Shown: piece by piece, positions 8,653-19,607 of the stretch
Layout: every line of letters starts with the position of its first letter
How positions within the stretch are numbered: the first letter of the stretch is position 1
DNA from: an uncultured Lachnospiraceae bacterium
GTDB taxonomy: Bacteria; Bacillota; Clostridia; Lachnospirales; Lachnospiraceae
Direction of reading: 5' to 3'
DNA: 56,481 nucleotides
Assembly (NCBI GenBank): GCA_900315055.1
Contig: OMXP01000010.1
Span: 1 to 56,481, forward strand
Translations under genes and position numbers: made by a program
Notes under the pieces: generated by a model
Databases searched by the model: none
Told to the model about the DNA's origin: nothing
The model's input: only the letters and a program-made list of their open reading frames with translations

Positions 8653-9078
8653 TCAGTTCTTCTTCGTATCTTCCATTCTGGTCTTCATTTCGGTTTCCAG
8701 ACGGATGATTTTTTTCTCGTTTTCGTCATTCTGCTTCGTCAGTGCAGAAAGGTTCTTCTCGGTCGACTCCAGCTTCATCTGTGTTGCGATGAGCTCATGC
8801 TTCAAGTCATAGAGATCCTTTTCCCTGGTGGATACTTCATCCTTCAGGCTGTTGTAATCCTTCTGGAGGCTGAAGTAGTCATCTGCGATGTTGATCTGCA
8901 TCAGGATGTTCTTGTAATCCGTCGTCAGCCGGTTAAAACTCTCGCTCTTTTCGAATTCCGCCATCTTCCCGTTGATGTAGTTCGCGATTTTCTGCAGATA
9001 TTCCTCACTCACATAACCGGTCAGCGTATAGACCTTGCCGCCGATAATCACATCTGCACTGTTTTTATTTGTAGCCAT
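8653..9078 (-). CDS. zapA: Cell division protein ZapA
   Basis: A 141-residue ZapA homologue, an FtsZ-ring-associated protein that bundles FtsZ filaments. The N-terminal domain has the typical IGGKVYTLTGYVSEEYLQ and NYINGKM segments. The rest (about 60-140) is a long charged coiled coil, as in Firmicutes ZapA. GGAGAGGG precedes the ATG at 9078; an upstream in-frame ATG at 9117 lacks such a site and would add a poorly conserved leader. The position before the FtsW-PBP genes fits a division function. Confidence 0.9.
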   Translation of the reverse strand: MATNKNSADVIIGGKVYTLTGYVSEEYLQKIANYINGKMAEFEKSESFNRLTTDYKNILMQINIADDYFSLQKDYNSLKDEVSTREKDLYDLKHELIATQMKLESTEKNLSALTKQNDENEKKIIRLETEMKTRMEDTKKN

Positions 9079-9123
9079 CTGCCCTCTCCCACTCCGTTTT
9101 CTGAGTAGTTTTTCCAAATCATC

Positions 9124-10131
9124 TTAATCGTCCTTGGACGGATATGCAAGTCCAAGATGCTCATAGGCAAGCCGTGTGGCAATCCTGCCGCGAGGAGTGC
9201 GCTGGATCAGCCCGTTCTGCAGAAGATACGGCTCGATCACATCCTCAATCGTCCCGGCATCCTCCCCGACCGCCGCGGCAATCGTGTCAAGTCCCGCAGG
9301 GCCGCCGTCAAATGTCTCTATGAGAGTGTGAAGAATGCGCTGATCATTGTGATCCAGGCCCATCTTGTCGATGTCCATGAGATCAAGTGCCGTGTTGGCA
9401 AGATCCTTTGTGATCTTCCCGTCACCCCTCACCTGTGCATAATCCCGCACCCGTTTGAGGATCCGGTTTGCAAGTCGCGGCGTACCCCTTGAGCGCTTTG
9501 CCATCTCCGTTGCCGCTTCTTCCTCGCAGGAGACCTTCAGAACCTTTGCCGAGTTCAGGATGATCTCGGAGAGCTCCGGGATCGTGTAGAATTCCATGCG
9601 AAGGATCATGCCGAACCGGTCACGAAGCGGAGCCGATAGCAGTCCCGCACGTGTCGTTGCTCCGACCAGAGTAAACTTCGGCAGGTCGAGCCGTATGGAC
9701 TTTGCGGTCGCACCCTTGCCGATCATGATGTCGATCGCATAATCCTCCATCGCGGGATAGAGCACCTCCTCCACCTGCTTGTTCAGGCGGTGGATCTCAT
9801 CGATGAAGAGGATATCTCCTGCCTTGAGTCCGTTCAGAATCGATGCCATGTCGCCCGGCTTTTCAATCGCAGGACCCGAGGTGATCTTGATATGAACCCC
9901 CATCTCATTGGCAAGAATCTGCGCAAGGGTTGTCTTGCCAAGTCCGGGCGGACCGTAAAAGAGGATGTGGTCCAGCGGATCCTTGCGGCCTTTCGCGGCC
10001 TCTATGGCAATCCGGACCGTGTCCTTGATCTTTTTCTGTCCGATATAATTGTCCAGCTTCTTCGGGCGAAGGGAAGTCTCCACTTCCCTGTCTTCCTCCG
10101 TAAAGCCGGTCTGTATCAGCCGTTGTTTCAA
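9124..10131 (-). CDS. ruvB: Holliday junction branch migration helicase RuvB
   Basis: A AAA+ ATPase that drives branch migration with RuvA and RuvC. Walker A ([11 protein letters not shown]), Walker B (FIDEIH), the [18 protein letters not shown] sensor/arginine-finger region and the C-terminal winged helix ([15 protein letters not shown]) are all present. I place the start at a TTG at 10131, one base after the stop of the PH-domain gene, preceded by GGAGGA at good spacing. This gives 335 residues, a normal RuvB length. Upstream ATGs (10212, 10185) would overlap the PH-domain gene in another frame and lack ribosome binding sites. Confidence 0.96.
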   Translation of the reverse strand: MKQRLIQTGFTEEDREVETSLRPKKLDNYIGQKKIKDTVRIAIEAAKGRKDPLDHILFYGPPGLGKTTLAQILANEMGVHIKITSGPAIEKPGDMASILNGLKAGDILFIDEIHRLNKQVEEVLYPAMEDYAIDIMIGKGATAKSIRLDLPKFTLVGATTRAGLLSAPLRDRFGMILRMEFYTIPELSEIILNSAKVLKVSCEEEAATEMAKRSRGTPRLANRILKRVRDYAQVRGDGKITKDLANTALDLMDIDKMGLDHNDQRILHTLIETFDGGPAGLDTIAAAVGEDAGTIEDVIEPYLLQNGLIQRTPRGRIATRLAYEHLGLAYPSKDD

Positions 10132-10132
10132 A

Positions 10133-10564
10133 TCAGTGATCCTCCGGTCCCGGACCTTCCGCGATGTCCGGGACTCCGTCGCCATCCGCATCGCCCGGGA
10201 TGTCATAGTCATTCATGTTCTCACGGGCATAGACACGGTTCTTGATGCGCGCTGCCTCCACAAGCTGGGAGATCTGTTCCTTGACAGTGTCCGAATCCTT
10301 CACATTGACAAGTTCAAAGTTCTTCATCGACTTGTCCGAGGAATCCAGATGGATGGTCCCCATGCCGAGAATTCTCTGCCAGAGGCTCTTTGTCAGAGAG
10401 ATATCCGTGATGCGGTAAAGCCGCACCTCGTCTTCGCGCTTGTTCAGAACGCCGGTCGTGATGAACAGGCGGTCCTCGCTCAGTTCATAAATGGTAAACG
10501 TCCAGGGAAGCCCCAGGCCGTTTCGCTTTCTTGCTTTCCAGACAGAACCCGTTCTTACTGCCAT
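10133..10564 (-). CDS. PH domain-containing protein (bPH2-like) with C-terminal DxDGDG motif
   Basis: A 143-residue protein with a bacterial PH-like (bPH2/YdbS-type) domain over about residues 15-110, judged from [37 protein letters not shown], given here in part, and the following GTIHLDSSD strand. No membrane segment is visible, so it should be cytosolic. The last 25 residues contain DADGDGVPD, the same motif type repeated in the PBP tail at the other end of the window. It lies between ruvA and ruvB, 11 nt after ruvA and 1 nt before ruvB, an unusual insertion in the ruvAB operon. The molecular role is unknown. Confidence 0.78.
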   Translation of the reverse strand: MAVRTGSVWKARKRNGLGLPWTFTIYELSEDRLFITTGVLNKREDEVRLYRITDISLTKSLWQRILGMGTIHLDSSDKSMKNFELVNVKDSDTVKEQISQLVEAARIKNRVYARENMNDYDIPGDADGDGVPDIAEGPGPEDH

Positions 10565-10575
10565 GTCTTCTCCTC

Positions 10576-11184
10576 CTACATGTACCGAAGGGCTGCCCTG
10601 AGCAGCGCTTCCGTCTCATCTGCCGTGCCGTCTTCCTTTGCCCGGTGCACGGCTTTTGCCGCTTCCCCTCTTGAATAGCCAAGTGTTGTCAGCGCTTCGA
10701 TTGCCTCGCCCTCGGCTCCCTCAGCCATGGTGTCATCATCCTGAAGCACCACTGAACCCGAGTAATCTTTTCCGGTGGCATCGATCTTGTCCTTGAGTTC
10801 CAGAATCAGACGGTCTGCCGTCTTCTTCCCGATTCCGGGAGCTCTCGAGATCGTCTTGGAATCCCCGGAGAGAATTGCAAAGGTCAGATCATCCGCGCTC
10901 ATTGCGGACAGCAGTGCCAGTGCTCCCTTCGGGCCGATCCCGCTGACGGTAATAAGCTTCTGAAAGAGCTGCAGTTCCTCTCTGGTATCGAATCCGTAGA
11001 GTACCATCGCGTCTTCCCGGACCGAAAGATAGGTATAGAGCTTCACCTCTTCGTCACGGCCTGCATTCAGCAGAACCGCCTGCGTGGTTGCGCTGATCTG
11101 AACCTCAAAGCCGATGCCGTTGACATTAATGACAGCTGTTTTTTCCGTGATTTCGTCCACGGTTCCCCTCAAGCTTGCGATCAC
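10576..11184 (-). CDS. ruvA: Holliday junction DNA helicase subunit RuvA
   Basis: A 202-residue RuvA, the tetrameric junction-binding subunit that loads RuvB. The N-terminal OB fold starts MIASLRGTVDEI; two helix-hairpin-helix motifs follow (LITVSGIGPKGALALLS and SRAPGIGKKTADRLI), then an acidic linker and the C-terminal RuvB-binding domain (EALTTLGYSRGEAAKAV). It starts with GTG at 11184 after AAGGAG. An extended -10 (TGGTAGAAT, about 11219-11227 on the minus strand) is a possible promoter. Confidence 0.97.
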   Translation of the reverse strand: MIASLRGTVDEITEKTAVINVNGIGFEVQISATTQAVLLNAGRDEEVKLYTYLSVREDAMVLYGFDTREELQLFQKLITVSGIGPKGALALLSAMSADDLTFAILSGDSKTISRAPGIGKKTADRLILELKDKIDATGKDYSGSVVLQDDDTMAEGAEGEAIEALTTLGYSRGEAAKAVHRAKEDGTADETEALLRAALRYM

Positions 11185-11263
11185 CTTTGCTGACTCCTTC
11201 TGAATTCGAACTGACCTTCATTCTACCACAGCAGTGCCGATTACTCATTTGCTTTTTCCGGGC

Positions 11264-11293
11264 TTGCGAAGGAGCCGTCAATGCTTCTACAAT
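11264..11293 (+). promoter_or_regulatory. Putative promoter of the histidine phosphatase gene
   Basis: TTGCGA (11264-11269) and TACAAT (11288-11293) are spaced 18 bp apart, ending 23 nt before the start codon. Confidence 0.45.
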
Positions 11294-11316
11294 ACGCGCA
11301 GGAAAGGAGCACTTCC

Positions 11317-12066
11317 ATGAGACTTATTTTTATCCGCCACGCGGAACCGGACTATGAGCACAATACGCTGACGAAAAAGGGGTTTCGGGAGGCTGAAATT
11401 CTCTCAAACCGTGTCGGAACCTGGAAGAACATCGAGAAGGTTTATGTTTCGCCCCTCGAACGGGCAAAGCTCACCGCTGCACCGTCCCTTGCAAAGCTTC
11501 ACATGAACGCCATCACAGTCAACTGGCTGCAGGAATTCACCTACATGATCAAGGATCCCACCACCGGAAACTATCCGCAGGTTCCCTGGGACTTCATGCC
11601 GCAGTACTGGACTTCTCAAAAACAGCTCCAGGATCCGGAAGATTTTGTCAATCATCCCATCATGCCACAGGTGTACCGCAGGGCCGTTACAAACCTTCGA
11701 AACGGTCTTGATGAGATTCTTTCCGGTTACGGCTATCATCGGTACGGGGCTTATTACAGAACGGACGATGAAAAAGTAAACGGTGATGAGGAGAAGACGC
11801 TTCTTTTCTTCGGTCATCTGGGGGCAAACTCTGAGGCCATCGCATATCTTGTCGGCATTTCCCCGGTGGTCCTGCAGCAGACCGTCTATCAGGCTCCTAC
11901 CTCTGTCGCTGTCCTGAACTTTGAAAAACGTCAGAAAGGGATCGCGATGGCAAGAATCCAGGTGATCGGTTCCACGATGCATCTTGTACAGGCGGGTGAA
12001 CCCGTTTCTCTCATGGGATCCTTTGCGCCGGTACTTCAGGAGAACATGGACGAATCTTTTCATTGA
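11317..12066 (+). CDS. Histidine phosphatase family protein
   Basis: A 249-residue member of the phosphoglycerate-mutase-like histidine phosphatase superfamily. The N-terminus reads MRLIFIRHAEPDY, with the RHxE catalytic histidine at H8. A second conserved histidine is in LLFFGHLGANSEAIAYL. The substrate cannot be deduced; family members act on sugar phosphates, nucleotides, or protein phosphohistidine. ATG 11317 follows AAAGGAG. An earlier in-frame ATG at 11281 lies in the promoter region and is unlikely. It is divergent from ruvA and stands upstream of the mntP riboswitch, apparently as a separate unit. Confidence 0.85.
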   Translation: MRLIFIRHAEPDYEHNTLTKKGFREAEILSNRVGTWKNIEKVYVSPLERAKLTAAPSLAKLHMNAITVNWLQEFTYMIKDPTTGNYPQVPWDFMPQYWTSQKQLQDPEDFVNHPIMPQVYRRAVTNLRNGLDEILSGYGYHRYGAYYRTDDEKVNGDEEKTLLFFGHLGANSEAIAYLVGISPVVLQQTVYQAPTSVAVLNFEKRQKGIAMARIQVIGSTMHLVQAGEPVSLMGSFAPVLQENMDESFH

Positions 12067-12127
12067 CGGATCCCGTAATCTTTGCTAGAACATTACCAAC
12101 GCCAATTTCAAAGTAATACAGAACTTA

Positions 12128-12220
12128 CCTGAGGGAGTAGCGGGCACGGCTTTCTGCCGCGCAACAAGTCAACATACTGGCTTTGCCTGGCTTGTTTTAA
12201 TCCGCGAGACTCATGTACGC
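12128..12220 (+). ncRNA. yybP-ykoY manganese riboswitch aptamer
   Basis: The conserved elements of the yybP-ykoY family are visible in order: GGGAGTAGC (about 12133-12141), a short GC hairpin, AGTCAACATACTGG (about 12168-12181), a GCC-rich stem and CGAGACTCATG near 12204-12214. This family senses Mn2+ and controls manganese exporters. Here it lies upstream of mntP with a terminator between, which fits a transcriptional ON switch. The exact ends are estimates. Confidence 0.9.
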
Positions 12221-12265
12221 TGCGTCTGCAGCTGCACGTGCCTCCTTCGGTGTTTGCACCTTTAC

Positions 12266-12296
12266 AGATACAGCGGCCAGCGCTGTATCTTTTTTT
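12266..12296 (+). terminator. Riboswitch expression-platform terminator before mntP
   Basis: AGATACAGCG and CGCTGTATCT form a perfect 10-bp stem around GCCAG, followed by a run of T. It ends 19 nt before the mntP start codon, so it should block mntP transcription unless Mn2+ binding favours read-through. Confidence 0.9.
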
Positions 12297-12315
12297 GCAT
12301 TCCGGAGGTGTACAA

Positions 12316-12924
12316 ATGTCTGTCAATGCCCTGTTTCTTGTCAACAGCGTCGCACTCGGCTTCGGTCTTGCCATGGATGCTTTCTCGGTTTCTCTCGTCA
12401 ACGGTCTTTCGGAACCCAGGATGAAAAGGAGCCGTCAGTGTCTGATTGCCGGTGTCTACGCCGTCTTTCAGTTTGTCATGCCTCTCATCGGCTGGCTGTG
12501 CGTCCGTACCATCGCCCAGGTTTTCACTGTCTTTCAGCAGTGTATTCCGTGGATTGCCCTGATCCTGCTTGTTGTCATCGGTCTGAACATGCTGCTGGAA
12601 GGGAAAAAGGATCGAAAAAAGGAAAAGAGCGGACACGCAGAAGACATCGGACACGGCCCGGTCTCCTTCGGTACCCTGATGCTCCAGGGTGTTGCGACCT
12701 CCATCGATGCCCTCTCCGTCGGTTTTACGATTGCAGAGTATGGTATCTTTGAGTCGCTCATCGCCTGTCTTGTTATCGCTCTGGTCACCTTTGCACTCTG
12801 TTATATCGCCCTCTTTCTCGGGCGGAAGATCGGAACAAAGCTTACCTGGCGCGCGCAGTACCTTGGCGGCATCATCCTGATTGCGATCGGCATCGAGATC
12901 TTTGTGACGGGGATTCTTTCCTGA
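12316..12924 (+). CDS. mntP: Manganese efflux pump MntP
   Basis: A 202-residue MntP (DUF204) family membrane protein that exports Mn2+. Six hydrophobic segments are visible, with the conserved acidic AMDAFSVSLVNG motif in the first and its repeat SIDALSVGFTI in the fourth, reflecting the internal duplication of the family. ATG 12316 follows GGAGGTG. It is controlled by the riboswitch and terminator directly upstream and ends before the bidirectional terminator at 12997-13039. The family, the riboswitch and the spacing support one another. Confidence 0.95.
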   Translation: MSVNALFLVNSVALGFGLAMDAFSVSLVNGLSEPRMKRSRQCLIAGVYAVFQFVMPLIGWLCVRTIAQVFTVFQQCIPWIALILLVVIGLNMLLEGKKDRKKEKSGHAEDIGHGPVSFGTLMLQGVATSIDALSVGFTIAEYGIFESLIACLVIALVTFALCYIALFLGRKIGTKLTWRAQYLGGIILIAIGIEIFVTGILS

Positions 12925-12996
12925 TACTGCTTTCCGCAGAATGAAGCCTGGCGATAAACGCAAAATCAGCGTTATCATCGGGAAGACAGAACAAAG

Positions 12997-13039
12997 AAAA
13001 ACCTTGGATCTTCAGCATTGCCAAAGATTCAAGGTTTTT
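12997..13039. terminator. Bidirectional terminator, mntP / tRNA-Val
   Basis: AAAAACCTTGGATCTT pairs with AAGATTCAAGGTTTTT over 16 bp with one G-T wobble around an 11-nt loop. It has T-tracts on both strands and can serve mntP on the plus strand and tRNA-Val on the minus strand. Confidence 0.9.
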
Positions 13040-13045
13040 GATTTC

Positions 13046-13119
13046 TGGTGTGGACGGGGCTCGAACCCGTGACCTCTCGCGTGTGAGGCGAACGCTCATC
13101 CCAGCTGAGCTACCACACC
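13046..13119 (-). tRNA. tRNA-Val (CAC)
   Basis: A 74-nt cloverleaf: acceptor GGTGTGG/CCACACC with discriminator A, D stem GCTC/GAGC, anticodon stem TTCGC/GCGAG with loop CTCACAC (anticodon CAC, reads GTG), T arm ACGGG-TTCGAGC-CCCGT. CCA is not encoded. Confidence 0.96.
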
Positions 13120-13141
13120 GAAGTGCCAACGCGCTTCAAAC

Positions 13142-13169
13142 ATATTACCATACTCCGAGAATTATGCAA
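13142..13169 (-). promoter_or_regulatory. Promoter of tRNA-Val
   Basis: On the minus strand TTGCAT (13164-13169) and TAATAT (13142-13147) are spaced 16 bp apart, about 22 nt before the tRNA 5' end. Nothing else is visible in 13170-13224. Confidence 0.6.
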
Positions 13170-13224
13170 GGGAAAATTCGTGATTGATCTCTGAATTCAT
13201 TTGTAATTTTCTTACATTTCTCTT

Positions 13225-13929
13225 TCACTCGTTCGTCTCTTCCCGTGCCTTCTTCTCCTTCTGCCTGACCGAGAGCGGCGTCTCATTCTTCTGATAGGTC
13301 TCCCAGACATTGATCCTATCCTTCTCATCGATCTTCCGGATCACCTTTGCCGGGACCCCGCCGGCAATGTAGCCATCCGGAATATCGTGCAGCACCACCG
13401 CACCGGCGGCGATGATGCAGTTCTTTCCAATGGTGACGCCGCCGCAGATAATGGCTCCCGAGCAGATCCAGGTGCCATCCCCGATCGTGATCGGAGACGA
13501 ATATTCGAGATCATGCCGTCCGTCCGGATAGTCCTGATTCAGGCGCTCTTCTGCCAGGAACGGGTGATTTGGCGTTGCCATCGTGACATTTGCGCCGACC
13601 CAGACGCTGTCACCGAGCGTAATCGGAGAAACGTCGAGGAAGGTACAGTTGTAGTTGATAAAGCACTCACGTCCCACGTGGATGTTGACTCCGTACTCAC
13701 AGTAGAACGGTGCAAACACGCCAAGTTCCTTCCCCTTTGCCGACGGGATCAGTTTCTCCAGGGCTGCCTGCTTTTCCTCAGCCCGGGCCACCGGGATCCG
13801 GTTGAAAGTATCGCACCTGATGAGGCCTCTTTTGTGCTGCTCTTCGATATCCTTGCTGGAAGAATTGTAAAGTTTTCCTGTGACCATGCGGTCCCAGTCA
13901 CTGATGTGTTCCTTCTGCTCTTCTGCCAT
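13225..13929 (-). CDS. Sugar O-acetyltransferase (maltose/galactoside acetyltransferase family)
   Basis: A 234-residue Maa/LacA/NodL-family enzyme that transfers acetyl from acetyl-CoA to a sugar hydroxyl. The N-terminal Maa helix region (DRMVTGKLYNSSSKDI) is followed by the left-handed beta-helix hexapeptide repeats (ITLGDSVWVGANVTM, ITIGDGTWICSGAIICGGVTIGK in part). The catalytic histidine is in TPNHPF. The C-terminus (about 205-234) is an extra Lys/Glu-rich tail. The natural acceptor sugar is unknown. It is followed by tRNA-Val on the same strand and stands 26 nt after the PAP2-like gene. Confidence 0.92.
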   Translation of the reverse strand: MAEEQKEHISDWDRMVTGKLYNSSSKDIEEQHKRGLIRCDTFNRIPVARAEEKQAALEKLIPSAKGKELGVFAPFYCEYGVNIHVGRECFINYNCTFLDVSPITLGDSVWVGANVTMATPNHPFLAEERLNQDYPDGRHDLEYSSPITIGDGTWICSGAIICGGVTIGKNCIIAAGAVVLHDIPDGYIAGGVPAKVIRKIDEKDRINVWETYQKNETPLSVRQKEKKAREETNE

Positions 13930-13955
13930 TCCTGCTCCCCTGTTCTGATCTGATT

Positions 13956-14414
13956 TCAGCCCGAATACCCGAAAATGAAATGAGAGATGAGAAAACCGAT
14001 CACACCGCCGACAAAGATTCCCGCCACGAGTTCCTTCGGGGTGTGTCCCATCTTCTCGGGAAGCGGTTTTTCCTTTCCCTCGGCGATTTCCCTGCTTCTT
14101 AACCGGTTCAGTGCAGCACTCTGCAGACCCGTGACATAGCGTACGCCCGAAGCATCATAGATCACTACGATGTCCAGAAACAGTGCCAGGGCAAATGATG
14201 CACTGCCAAAACCGTTCATGAGCCCTACCGCCATCGCCAGTCCGGTAAATGTCGCCGCATGTCCCGAGGGCATGCCGCCGCTCGTGAAAAACGCCTTTGA
14301 CGAAAATCCGTGCAGGAAGCCGTGCAGAACTCCCTTCAGCAGCTGTGCAGCGCCCCAGGAAGCAAAAGCGGACCAGAGCGCCGCATTCTTCAGAAGATCC
14401 AATGCAATCCCCAT
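13956..14414 (-). CDS. Divergent PAP2 family membrane protein (DUF212)
   Basis: A 152-residue membrane protein of the divergent PAP2/DUF212 family, with the typical SGGMPSGHAATFTGLA segment and later DASGVRYVTGLQS and MGHTPKELVAGIFVGG. The family is related to PAP2 phosphatases, but its activity is not established. I start at ATG 14414, six bases after AAAAGAGGG; the alternative ATG at 14438 has its purine-rich site too close. Three or four hydrophobic segments are visible. It is probably cotranscribed with the acetyltransferase. Confidence 0.88.
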   Translation of the reverse strand: MGIALDLLKNAALWSAFASWGAAQLLKGVLHGFLHGFSSKAFFTSGGMPSGHAATFTGLAMAVGLMNGFGSASFALALFLDIVVIYDASGVRYVTGLQSAALNRLRSREIAEGKEKPLPEKMGHTPKELVAGIFVGGVIGFLISHFIFGYSG

Positions 14415-14493
14415 ACCATACCCTCTTTTTAAGATCATGCCCCTCTAACTTTAATCAGTATACCCGATTTCAGCGCGTCCGACAGAAGACATT

Positions 14494-14525
14494 AAAAAAA
14501 CAGCAGTCCCGTGAAGAGACTGCTG
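14494..14525 (-). terminator. Intrinsic terminator of the glyQS-alaS operon
   Basis: CAGCAGTC and GACTGCTG form an 8-bp stem (14501-14525). On the minus strand it is followed by seven T, 49 nt after the alaS stop. Confidence 0.92.
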
Positions 14526-14573
14526 CAATTAGTGTCAGGTATCCTTCCCGCTGCTGCAGGAAGTGCTCTCTTT

Positions 14574-17273
<2,700 letters not shown>

Positions 17274-17300
17274 GGGAATCCATTCCTCTCAATCAAAATC

Positions 17301-18692
17301 TCAGAAATCAAATTTGCCGTCGAACCAGCCCTTCAGGTCATCGATGGCCACACGGACCTGCTGCATGGAATCTCTCTCACGAATCGTGACACAGTGGTCG
17401 TTCTCGGAATCAAAATCGTAGGTCAGGCAGTACGGTGTGCCGATCTCATCCTCGCGGCGATAACGCTTGCCGATGGCGCCGCGGTCATCGAAGTCGACGT
17501 TGTAGTACTTTGCAAGTTCCGCATGGATCTTCTGCGCCGGCTCCGTGAGCTTCTTGGAGAGCGGAAGAACCGCGATCTTGACCGGAGCAATGGCCGGGTG
17601 GAAATGCATGACGGTACGGACATCGCCGCCCTCAAGCGTCTCCTCATCATAGGCCTCGCACAGGAAGGCAAGCGTCACGCGGTCACAGCCAAGAGACGGC
17701 TCGATGACATACGGGATATAGCGTTCCTTCGTGTCCTCATCAAAGTAGGTGAGATCCTCTCCCGAGTACTTCTGGTGCTGGGACAGATCGTAATCTGTGC
17801 GGTCTGCGATGCCCCAGAGTTCGCCCCAGTCGCCGAAGGGGAAGGTGTACTCGATGTCGCTCGTTGCCTTGGAATAGAAGGCAAGCTCTGCCTTCTCGTG
17901 GTCGCGGAAGCGCAGGTGATCCTTCTGCAGTCCCAGAGACAGCAGCCAGTTCATGGAGAAATCCTTCCAGTACTGGAACCACTCGAGATCCGTGCCGGGC
18001 TTGCAGAAGAACTCCATCTCCATCTGCTCGAACTCGCGCGTACGGAACGTGAAGTTGCCGGGCGTGATCTCGTTGCGGAAGGACTTGCCGATCTGGCAGA
18101 TGCCGAACGGCAGGTGCTTGCGGCTTGTTCTCTGGACGTTCTTGAAGTTGACGAAGATGCCCTGTGCCGTCTCGGGACGAAGATACAGAGTGTTCTTGGT
18201 ATCCTCGGTGACGCCCTGGAAAGTCTTGAACATCAGGTTGAACTGCCTAATGTCCGTCCAGTGGAAGCCGCCGCAGGACGGGCAGGGAACCTTGAACTTG
18301 TTGATGAAGCTCATCATCTCGTCGTTGGACCAGCTGTCCACGGAGGAATCGAGCGTCATGTTGTTCTTCTTTGCGAAGTCCTCAATCAGCTGATCCGCGC
18401 GGAAGCGCTCGCCGCAGGCCTTGCAGTCCATCAGAGGATCGGAGAAACCGGCCAGATGACCGGAGGCCTCCCAGGTCTTCGGATTCATCAGAATCGCGCA
18501 GTCAACACCGACGTTGGTCGGGGATTCCCGAACGAACTTCTGCCACCAGGCCTTCTTGACGTTGTTCTTGAGTTCAACGCCGAGGTTGCCGTAGTCCCAG
18601 GTGTTCGACAGGCCGCCATAAATCTGAGAGCCCGGATAAATAAAGCCTCTGTTGTTACACAGGGCAACGATCTTATCCATTGTCTTTTCCAT
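17301..18692 (-). CDS. glyQS: Glycyl-tRNA synthetase, dimeric type
   Basis: A 463-residue alpha2-type class II glycyl-tRNA synthetase. Recognised by [22 protein letters not shown] at the N-terminus (in part), the [15 protein letters not shown] motif 2 region, [19 protein letters not shown] and the anticodon-binding C-terminus ([19 protein letters not shown]). A CxxC pair is seen in DCKACG and CPSCGGFHW, as in bacterial members of this type. The start ATG follows AAGGAGCGG. It is the second-last gene of the era-recO-hslO-hypothetical-glyQS-alaS run. Confidence 0.97.
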   Translation of the reverse strand: MEKTMDKIVALCNNRGFIYPGSQIYGGLSNTWDYGNLGVELKNNVKKAWWQKFVRESPTNVGVDCAILMNPKTWEASGHLAGFSDPLMDCKACGERFRADQLIEDFAKKNNMTLDSSVDSWSNDEMMSFINKFKVPCPSCGGFHWTDIRQFNLMFKTFQGVTEDTKNTLYLRPETAQGIFVNFKNVQRTSRKHLPFGICQIGKSFRNEITPGNFTFRTREFEQMEMEFFCKPGTDLEWFQYWKDFSMNWLLSLGLQKDHLRFRDHEKAELAFYSKATSDIEYTFPFGDWGELWGIADRTDYDLSQHQKYSGEDLTYFDEDTKERYIPYVIEPSLGCDRVTLAFLCEAYDEETLEGGDVRTVMHFHPAIAPVKIAVLPLSKKLTEPAQKIHAELAKYYNVDFDDRGAIGKRYRREDEIGTPYCLTYDFDSENDHCVTIRERDSMQQVRVAIDDLKGWFDGKFDF

Positions 18693-18744
18693 TGTTTTTC
18701 CGCTCCTTACTATATTGCAGACCTGCCTTGCAGGACTGTTGTTC

Positions 18745-19530
18745 CTATTTTACAAGCACCAGCATGGCCGGTGCGTTTTCCGAGACCTCGGAGGTTGGTA
18801 CCGCTTCTTTCCCGCTCACCCGCACATTCGCCGAGGCATAAAGAATGTCATACGGCACGGTAAGCGTCATCTCATCTGTCACATAGACAAAGGTTTTTCC
18901 CGTCAGACTGCCAAGGTCGCCTTCTGTCAGAAGTTTTTCGGAATCCTCCATGCTCGCGCATCCGATGGCCGACTTCGGATCATATCCGGAAGTTTTTGCC
19001 TCCGAGAACTTTCCGTAGTAGAGCTTCCTTTCATTGAATGTCTCATAGTCGGAAGAGGATCCGTAGGAGAGCGTCAGCGTTGCGACGCCGTTTTTTACGT
19101 TCAGTCCTTCGTTTTTGATCCTGCAGCCCGCATCATCAGCCTCCTGGATCTGACTCTTGATCATTGCGGAAAGCTCATCCTCAGAGTAATACGACTTGTC
19201 AAAGGATTCGACACTGGTCACTTTGATGGAACCATTTTTGGAAAACACCGCCTCGGAAGAGCTGCTGCTCTGTCCGCCGGATTCTGCCGTTGCAGAATCA
19301 CTGCTGCTCTTTCCCGCAAAATGAACGATCAGAAGAAGGAGGACCAGGAAGACAAGAAAAGCCCCGGCAAATCTCTTCAGAAGCCGGATCCGCTTTCTTC
19401 GAAGACGTTCCTTTTTTGACAGCCTGCGCCTTGCGCCGCCCGGTCTTCTGCTGTTCTGCCGGTTTCTGTTGTTCCCTGTGCTTTTCCTTTGGCGGGGAGG
19501 GTTCTCATTCCGGTACGGCGCGCTGCCCAA
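18745..19530 (-). CDS. Membrane-anchored hypothetical protein, 261 aa
   Basis: I do not recognise a named family. A strongly basic cytoplasmic N-terminus (about 1-52, rich in Arg and Asn) precedes one membrane segment (about 53-72). It is followed by a Ser-rich linker and an extracytoplasmic domain of about 165 residues. The segment [23 protein letters not shown] and the repeated Y/F-rich strands suggest a small folded alpha/beta domain. The start is TTG at 19530 with GGAGGG seven bases upstream. It lies between hslO and glyQS, a place where Lachnospiraceae often carry such a protein. The function is unknown. Confidence 0.75.
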   Translation of the reverse strand: MGSAPYRNENPPRQRKSTGNNRNRQNSRRPGGARRRLSKKERLRRKRIRLLKRFAGAFLVFLVLLLLIVHFAGKSSSDSATAESGGQSSSSSEAVFSKNGSIKVTSVESFDKSYYSEDELSAMIKSQIQEADDAGCRIKNEGLNVKNGVATLTLSYGSSSDYETFNERKLYYGKFSEAKTSGYDPKSAIGCASMEDSEKLLTEGDLGSLTGKTFVYVTDEMTLTVPYDILYASANVRVSGKEAVPTSEVSENAPAMLVLVK

Positions 19531-19607
19531 AGATGCTCCCTCCTTTCCTCAAAAGACCACAATCGAAGCCATTATAAGTTTTCAGCCTTCAATCCGCAAC
19601 GTTTCCT

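Noticed and set aside
17274..17300. T-box leader before alaS or glyQS
   Set aside because: Gaps of 27 nt and 52 nt are too small for a T-box, and no T-box core is visible.
17394..18863. Long plus-strand frame opposite glyQS (489 codons)
   Set aside because: A shadow frame; the translation lacks any domain, and glyQS is complete on the other strand.
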